A stretch of DNA of 9,008 nt from positions 1 to 9,008 of the forward strand of contig SBBH01000149.1 of NCBI GenBank assembly GCA_005239795.1, in the 5' to 3' direction. The notes below the pieces were generated by a model that was not told the origin of the DNA, ran no database searches, and was given only the letters and a program-made list of their open reading frames with translations. Made by a program: the position numbers and the translations under genes. The DNA comes from Planctomycetales bacterium (GTDB lineage Bacteria > Planctomycetota > SBBH01). This document shows positions 5,963 to 9,008 of this stretch, one piece after another; position 1 is the first letter of the stretch; each line of letters begins with the position of its first letter.

Positions 5963-7741
5963 CTATTGAACCGGCCAGTTCCTCTCGTCGTCGATCCTGT
6001 AAAGCCGGTGGCAGGCCAGCCAGCCGCGGCACGAGGGCTGTCCCGGGAAATTTCTCTTCAAGCGTTCGCTCCCGCTCACAAAGAAAGAACTTCGGCCGTC
6101 GGTCCAGGGGCAATGCGTAGCTTTAAAACGCTCATCAAACGTGATGTCCCACAGGCGCCGCCCGGTGCCGCCGTCCAACACCAGGATGTCGGGACCTGGT
6201 CCGACGTCTCCCCCTTTAGGCCCGACGAGGAGATCCCCGTTGGCGAGGAGGATGAGAAAAGGGGCGATTTCGGGCCCGGCGATTTCGGGCCTGGCGATCT
6301 CGGTTTCCCACAATTTTTTCAAGCTCCCTTCCTCTCGGGCGAAGCCGGTGATCACGCCGTTCCCGCCCGCGACCGCGCAGGTGGGACTCACGTCGACGCA
6401 CTGGACGGGGCTCCTGCGCCCCGCAAACGGGGCGTCTCGGAACCGCCCTTTTTCGTCGAGGACCACCTCCTGCCAGCCGGTCCCCTCATGCCCGCTCCAC
6501 GAGGTCCCCATGCGCCCTTCCTGGAGGATCATTTCCAAGGGGATCCCTCCCGGGAAGGCGGGTCCCGCCAGGATTTCTGGACGGTTATCGCCCCGCTTGT
6601 CCCAAAGCAGCTTTCCGTCGGCGCGGTCGAATCCTCCCCCCCACCGGATCGGATCAGCTAGGCTTGCCCAAGCCTGTTGAGGGCCCTCGAGCGCACCGGA
6701 GCCGATCGCCAGGACCCCTTTCTTCATTCCCTCCAAATAGCAGGGGCGCACCGGGAGCCAGTGTCGCGTCCAGGACTTGCTGCCGTCGGCCAGCGACAGG
6801 GCCAACATCCAGCCGAAATTGGTCTGCGCCTCGCCCTCCGGGGGGAGCTTCGCGGGGCGTTTTTCCGGATGCACGCACTGTCCGCCGACCAGCACGAGGT
6901 CGCCCGACACGTCGATCCCCCGGATGTTTCCATGGATCTTGGATTGGTGCCAGATCGCCTTGCCGTCGGCCAGGGAGTGGACAGCAACCCAGCTCGTGTC
7001 GGTCTCGTCGAAGGCGCGAGATCCTCCGTAGACGACAACGGCCTTGCGTTCGGGAGAAAACGCCAGGCCTTGGACAAAGCGGGGGCACGTGTCGCTCTGC
7101 CAGGCCAGCTTCCCTGTCTTGAGGTCGACAAGCGCCACCCATCCCGTTTCCGAACCCAAGACAAACCCGGAGACAAGAAGTCCCTGAGGTGCGAGGGCGC
7201 ATCCCTGCATCTGGCCTTCTATGTCAACGGGTTTGCTCCAGAGCCGCCGCCCGGTTTTGGCGTCCACAAGGTCGATCCACACCGATGTGCACGGGTCTGT
7301 GTTTCCCCCGATGACAAGCGTCTCTCCCACAGGGAACAGAAACGCCGGGATTCCGGGAAGATCCCCCTCCTGCTCGCGCAAGGTCCATCGCGCCGCGCCG
7401 GGGGCGTAGCGGTCCCGTATCTGGCGCGCCCGCGCGCGAAGGTCGATATCCTCGTTTTGGGTCGTCATCGCGCCGAGCCGCGCCATGATGGCGGTGGCCT
7501 CTGGCCTCTTCCGATCAGCCTCGAGGCGCGCCAGATGCGAGGTCAGTTCCTCTTGGGACTTGTGACGTTCCGCGCCGGTCTCAGCGGAGAGCCCCGCAAG
7601 GAGCGTTTCCACGCGCTCGTCCAGGACGGCGCTGGCCGCAGGCGGGGCGGCGCTCGCCGCCGGAACGGCCAGGCCGATTGAGGATGTGAAGAAGATCGTT
7701 CCCAAGACAAGAAAAAGAGATTGTCCGCTGGATCGCATCAT
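5963..7741 (-). CDS. secreted PQQ-type beta-propeller protein
   Basis: A 592-residue protein. Residues 1-31 form a Sec signal peptide: MMRSSGQ, a hydrophobic core (LFLVLGTIFFTSSIGLAV) and an ASA cleavage site near 29-31. Residues about 38-125 are charged and helical (RVETLLAGLSAETGAERHKS onward), possibly HEAT-like. From about 126 there are blades carrying the PQQ-repeat signature D/S-x-x-T/D-G-x-x-x-W: DAKTGRRLW, DLKTGKLAW, SLADGKAIW, SLADGSKSW, DRADGKLLW and DGGTGRRLW, six recognisable copies. This is the BamB/PQQ-dehydrogenase propeller fold, but no dehydrogenase catalytic residues are apparent, so it may be a binding or scaffold protein. The ATG at 7741 follows CAGGAGG; two earlier in-frame codons lack such a site. 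A 5-residue micro-repeat lies near 479-493. Ligand and role are unknown. Confidence 0.85.
   Translation of the reverse strand: MMRSSGQSLFLVLGTIFFTSSIGLAVPAASAAPPAASAVLDERVETLLAGLSAETGAERHKSQEELTSHLARLEADRKRPEATAIMARLGAMTTQNEDIDLRARARQIRDRYAPGAARWTLREQEGDLPGIPAFLFPVGETLVIGGNTDPCTSVWIDLVDAKTGRRLWSKPVDIEGQMQGCALAPQGLLVSGFVLGSETGWVALVDLKTGKLAWQSDTCPRFVQGLAFSPERKAVVVYGGSRAFDETDTSWVAVHSLADGKAIWHQSKIHGNIRGIDVSGDLVLVGGQCVHPEKRPAKLPPEGEAQTNFGWMLALSLADGSKSWTRHWLPVRPCYLEGMKKGVLAIGSGALEGPQQAWASLADPIRWGGGFDRADGKLLWDKRGDNRPEILAGPAFPGGIPLEMILQEGRMGTSWSGHEGTGWQEVVLDEKGRFRDAPFAGRRSPVQCVDVSPTCAVAGGNGVITGFAREEGSLKKLWETEIARPEIAGPEIAPFLILLANGDLLVGPKGGDVGPGPDILVLDGGTGRRLWDITFDERFKATHCPWTDGRSSFFVSGSERLKRNFPGQPSCRGWLACHRLYRIDDERNWPVQ
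6263..6307. repeat. 15-bp in-frame tandem repeat, three units
   Basis: Three consecutive 15-base units (6263-6277, 6278-6292, 6293-6307) share GGCGATTTCGGGCC; the first two differ at one base and the third is diverged. On the coding (minus) strand they encode EIARP, EIAGP, EIAPF, a recent-looking expansion in the propeller gene. Confidence 0.8.
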
Positions 7742-7795
7742 GAATCCCTCCTGAAGGGGGCCTTTCACAGCTTCTTCGCCTCTATATAAGCGTTG

Positions 7796-7810
7796 TCCCG
7801 GGTTCCGGGA
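7796..7810. promoter_or_regulatory. palindrome in divergent intergenic region
   Basis: TCCCGG (7796-7801), a GTT spacer and CCGGGA (7805-7810) form a perfect inverted repeat between the propeller gene (-) and mazG (+). A TATATA (7783-7788) lies on its propeller-gene side and could be part of that gene's -10 region. It may be an operator, but GC-rich palindromes arise easily in this DNA. Confidence 0.25.
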
Positions 7811-7851
7811 TCACAGCTAAAACAACATTTTCGACGCGGCCAAAACGACAA

Positions 7852-7881
7852 TTGTGAAACCCCTTTCTCTGGCACTATCTT
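7852..7881 (+). promoter_or_regulatory. candidate mazG promoter, very short leader
   Basis: TTGTGA (7852-7857), an 18-base spacer and TATCTT (7876-7881) each match consensus at four of six positions. The predicted start near 7888 is only about three bases before the mazG ATG, and there is no Shine-Dalgarno. Confidence 0.35.
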
Positions 7882-7890
7882 GCCTTTTCG

Positions 7891-8259
7891 ATGGAACGCC
7901 TCTTCCGTCTGGCCGAGCGCTTGAGACAACCCGACGGGTGCGCCTGGGACCGCGAGCAGACCCTCGCCTCCTGCGCCAAGCACCTGCGCGAGGAGGTCGA
8001 GGAGCTCTGCGAAGCACTTCAAAAAGGGGACTCGGCCGCGATGCGCGAGGAGGCGGGAGACCTTCTCTGGAACATCGCTTTTCTGGTGTGTTTGGCCGAG
8101 GAAAAAGGGCTCTTCGCGCGCGACGCGGTGGTGATGGGGATTCTGGAAAAGCTCGTCCGGCGCCACCCCCACGTCTTCGGCGGCGAAACGGCCGCCACTC
8201 CCGAAGAGGCGTTGGCATCGTTTAACCGCGCGAAGAAGAGAGAGAAAAAAACAGGATAG
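7891..8259 (+). CDS. mazG: MazG family nucleoside triphosphate pyrophosphohydrolase
   Basis: A 122-residue single-domain all-alpha MazG protein, which hydrolyses nucleoside triphosphates to monophosphates plus pyrophosphate. The conserved opening CAWDREQT (17-24) corresponds to family CPWDREQT. Metal ligands sit in EEVEE (34-38; E35-x2-E38) and EEAGDLL (53-59; E54-x2-D57), and the C-terminal signature KLVRRHPHVFGG (87-98) is intact. E. coli MazG has two such domains and about 263 residues; this is the half-length form common in other bacteria. A Lys-rich tail ends the protein. House-cleaning of aberrant nucleotides is the usual role; whether it also affects (p)ppGpp cannot be told. It is divergent from the propeller gene. 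Confidence 0.94.
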   Translation: MERLFRLAERLRQPDGCAWDREQTLASCAKHLREEVEELCEALQKGDSAAMREEAGDLLWNIAFLVCLAEEKGLFARDAVVMGILEKLVRRHPHVFGGETAATPEEALASFNRAKKREKKTG

Positions 8260-8297
8260 CATGGCCCCTCCAACCTCTCCCGGACGCCCTGAGGGTG

Positions 8298-8338
8298 TAT
8301 CGTTTCAGCCGTCTCAAAAATATCGTTTCAGCCGTCTC
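8298..8338. repeat. 18-bp direct repeat, 23-bp period
   Basis: TATCGTTTCAGCCGTCTC occurs twice, at 8298-8315 and 8321-8338, separated by AAAAA. The period of 23 bp is about two helical turns and not a multiple of three, so it is not a coding repeat. It lies in the 167-base gap between mazG and the secreted-protein gene, which suits a tandem protein-binding site for the downstream gene. Confidence 0.6.
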
Positions 8339-8376
8339 TCCGAATCTTTTTTGTTGCTTCAATATGGCGTCGAACC

Positions 8377-8395
8377 GACTGGAGTGGATCCAGTC
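8377..8395. promoter_or_regulatory. inverted repeat upstream of secreted-protein gene
   Basis: GACTGGA (8377-8383) and TCCAGTC (8389-8395) form a perfect seven-base inverted repeat with loop GTGGA. The T-run at 8409-8415 is too far away for a classical intrinsic terminator, so an operator or a leader hairpin is more likely. Confidence 0.35.
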
Positions 8396-8426
8396 AGCGC
8401 TTAAAACTCTTTTTGGGGGGCCTCGC

Positions 8427-8804
8427 ATGCGTCATCTATCAAAATGGATTTTTTGGGGCATGACTTTCCTGCTCTGCCCGTGCATGGTCTCCGATGCCAC
8501 CTCTGCAGGTTCCTCAGGAGGATGGGCAGGGGTATACGTCCCCGCCGATCCCAGTGCGCCACCGATGACTTTTACCATCGACTCGGGCGGTTATTGGAAA
8601 GCGTCATCCCCAGGCAGCTCGATATGCGGCAAGGGCGATCATTGGACGGATTACATATTCAATCTGGGTTTGGAACCCTATGACATTTTCTTCATAGCCG
8701 AGATGTTTGGTCCTGATTCCAAGGTTCTTCGTTGGAGAGTTTATGTGCAATGGCCGTGGGAGGGATGGGTCGAGACAGACATCGTGTTCCAGAGCGTACC
8801 TTAA
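8427..8804 (+). CDS. small secreted Trp-rich protein, unknown
   Basis: A 125-residue protein of no family I recognise. Residues 1-27 look like a Sec signal: a short basic start (MRHLSK), a hydrophobic core (WIFWGMTFLLCPCMV) and a cleavage-type ATSA. FLLC is a poor lipobox, so lipidation is unlikely. The mature part is short, beta-rich and has seven tryptophans (W33, W57, W73, W103, W109, W111, W114) and one cysteine (C67), with motifs GGYWKAS and LRWRVYVQWPWEGWVE. Such composition suggests a compact beta-sandwich. ATG 8427 is chosen because the signal peptide begins there; only a weak G-run (8415-8420) precedes it. The base composition is visibly less GC-rich than its neighbours, and it borders repeat DNA, so it may be acquired. 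Confidence 0.65.
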   Translation: MRHLSKWIFWGMTFLLCPCMVSDATSAGSSGGWAGVYVPADPSAPPMTFTIDSGGYWKASSPGSSICGKGDHWTDYIFNLGLEPYDIFFIAEMFGPDSKVLRWRVYVQWPWEGWVETDIVFQSVP

Positions 8805-8818
8805 CCCGCCTCGGCGGG
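8805..8818. terminator. GC-rich hairpin after secreted-protein gene
   Basis: CCCGCC (8805-8810) and GGCGGG (8813-8818) form a strong stem beginning right at the TAA of the preceding gene; the two innermost pairs probably stay open, leaving a four-base loop. There is an A-run rather than a T-run downstream, so if it stops transcription it is not a canonical rho-independent terminator. Confidence 0.35.
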
Positions 8819-8847
8819 CCTGTCTACAAAACAAAAAAGAAAAAAAG

Positions 8848-8876
8848 AAAAAGGGGTCAAGAAAAAAGGGGTCAAG
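8848..8876. repeat. direct repeat AAAAAGGGGTCAAG, 15-bp period
   Basis: AAAAAGGGGTCAAG occurs at 8848-8861 and again at 8863-8876, followed by an AT-rich stretch with TATAAT (8884-8889). From memory, A-rich GGGGTCAAG/GGGGTCAGG tracts are found next to REP-associated Y1 transposase (RAYT) genes in various bacteria; I cannot verify this here. Confidence 0.55.
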
Positions 8877-8901
8877 TCTATTTTATAATATTTATATGAC
8901 A

Positions 8902-8965
8902 GTAGCAGCCCGTAATCGTTTAGCGGGCCGTAGCGAGATGTAGCAGGGGTGCAGGATTCCCCTGC
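8902..8965 (+). repeat. GTAG-headed palindromes, REP-like
   Basis: Two hairpins follow GTAG tetranucleotides. GTAG (8902-8905) precedes GCCCG (8908-8912), an 11-base loop and CGGGC (8924-8928). A second GTAG (8940-8943) precedes, and shares one base with, the perfect stem GCAGGGG (8943-8949) / CCCCTGC (8959-8965) with a nine-base loop. A third GTAG (8930-8933) lies between them. A GTAG next to an imperfect palindrome is the hallmark of REP elements processed by RAYT transposases. No RAYT gene is visible in the window; the rest of 8966-9008 shows no clear gene. Confidence 0.4.
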
Positions 8966-9008
8966 CTGTGGCGCAGGAAAGCGGCCTTCAGGAAAGAGAC
9001 GGGATCGC

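Noticed and set aside
6677..7681. 334-residue plus-strand frame within the propeller gene.
   Set aside because: Antisense shadow; the opposite strand has a signal peptide and six PQQ-type repeats.
8427..8510. Lipoprotein signal in the small secreted protein.
   Set aside because: The residues before C17 are FLL and before C19 are LCP; neither fits a lipobox, while ATSA fits signal peptidase I.
8848..8965. Short CRISPR-like array from the repeated GGGGTCAAG and hairpins.
   Set aside because: The repeats are adjacent without spacers and the hairpins are not identical units; no cas genes are nearby.

Overview
The window is a stretch of GC-rich bacterial chromosome with short intergenic gaps. 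Most of it looks like ordinary housekeeping DNA; a small unexplained gene cluster sits in the first half and a repeat-rich, less GC-rich segment lies at the right end. Ribosomal protein L19, TrmB and MazG show that it is bacterial, and the secreted PQQ-type propeller protein with a Sec signal suggests an envelope with an extracytoplasmic compartment. I cannot assign a phylum. The gene order (rplS directly followed by yraN, no rnhB), an L19 with an extra lysine-rich insertion, and several promoters placed so that transcription would start at the start codon fit an uncultured lineage better than a well-studied model group; this is inference.

Layout. 107-3736 (+): a promoter, then rplS (L19) and yraN (overlapping by 4 bases). 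These are followed by a compact four-gene run: a stand-alone LacI-type helix-turn-helix protein, a 104-residue orphan, a 256-residue protein that reads as a NifU-like scaffold without its cluster-binding cysteines, and a radical SAM enzyme with a partial SPASM-type C-terminus. 3847-4926 (-): a fold-type I aminotransferase, convergent with the radical SAM gene. 5056-5292 (+): a 78-residue zinc-ribbon protein. 5324-5947 (+): trmB. 5963-7741 (-): a large secreted beta-propeller protein. 7891-8259 (+): a single-domain MazG pyrophosphohydrolase. 8427-8804 (+): a small secreted Trp-rich protein of unknown function. 8805-9008: hairpins, a 15-bp-period direct repeat and GTAG-headed palindromes that look like REP/RAYT-type repeat DNA, with no convincing gene.

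How the genes may work together. rplS-yraN are probably co-transcribed. The four genes 1108-3736 are tightly spaced (1-base overlap, then gaps of 11 and 15 bases) and may be expressed from their own promoter just after yraN. A degenerate NifU-like protein next to a radical SAM enzyme suggests a metallocofactor-related or enzyme-partner role, but nothing in the sequence reveals the substrate. This cluster is the best candidate in the window for an undescribed system. The remaining genes look like independent units. The short gaps at 3737-3846 and 5948-5962 (both convergent) show no convincing intrinsic terminator.
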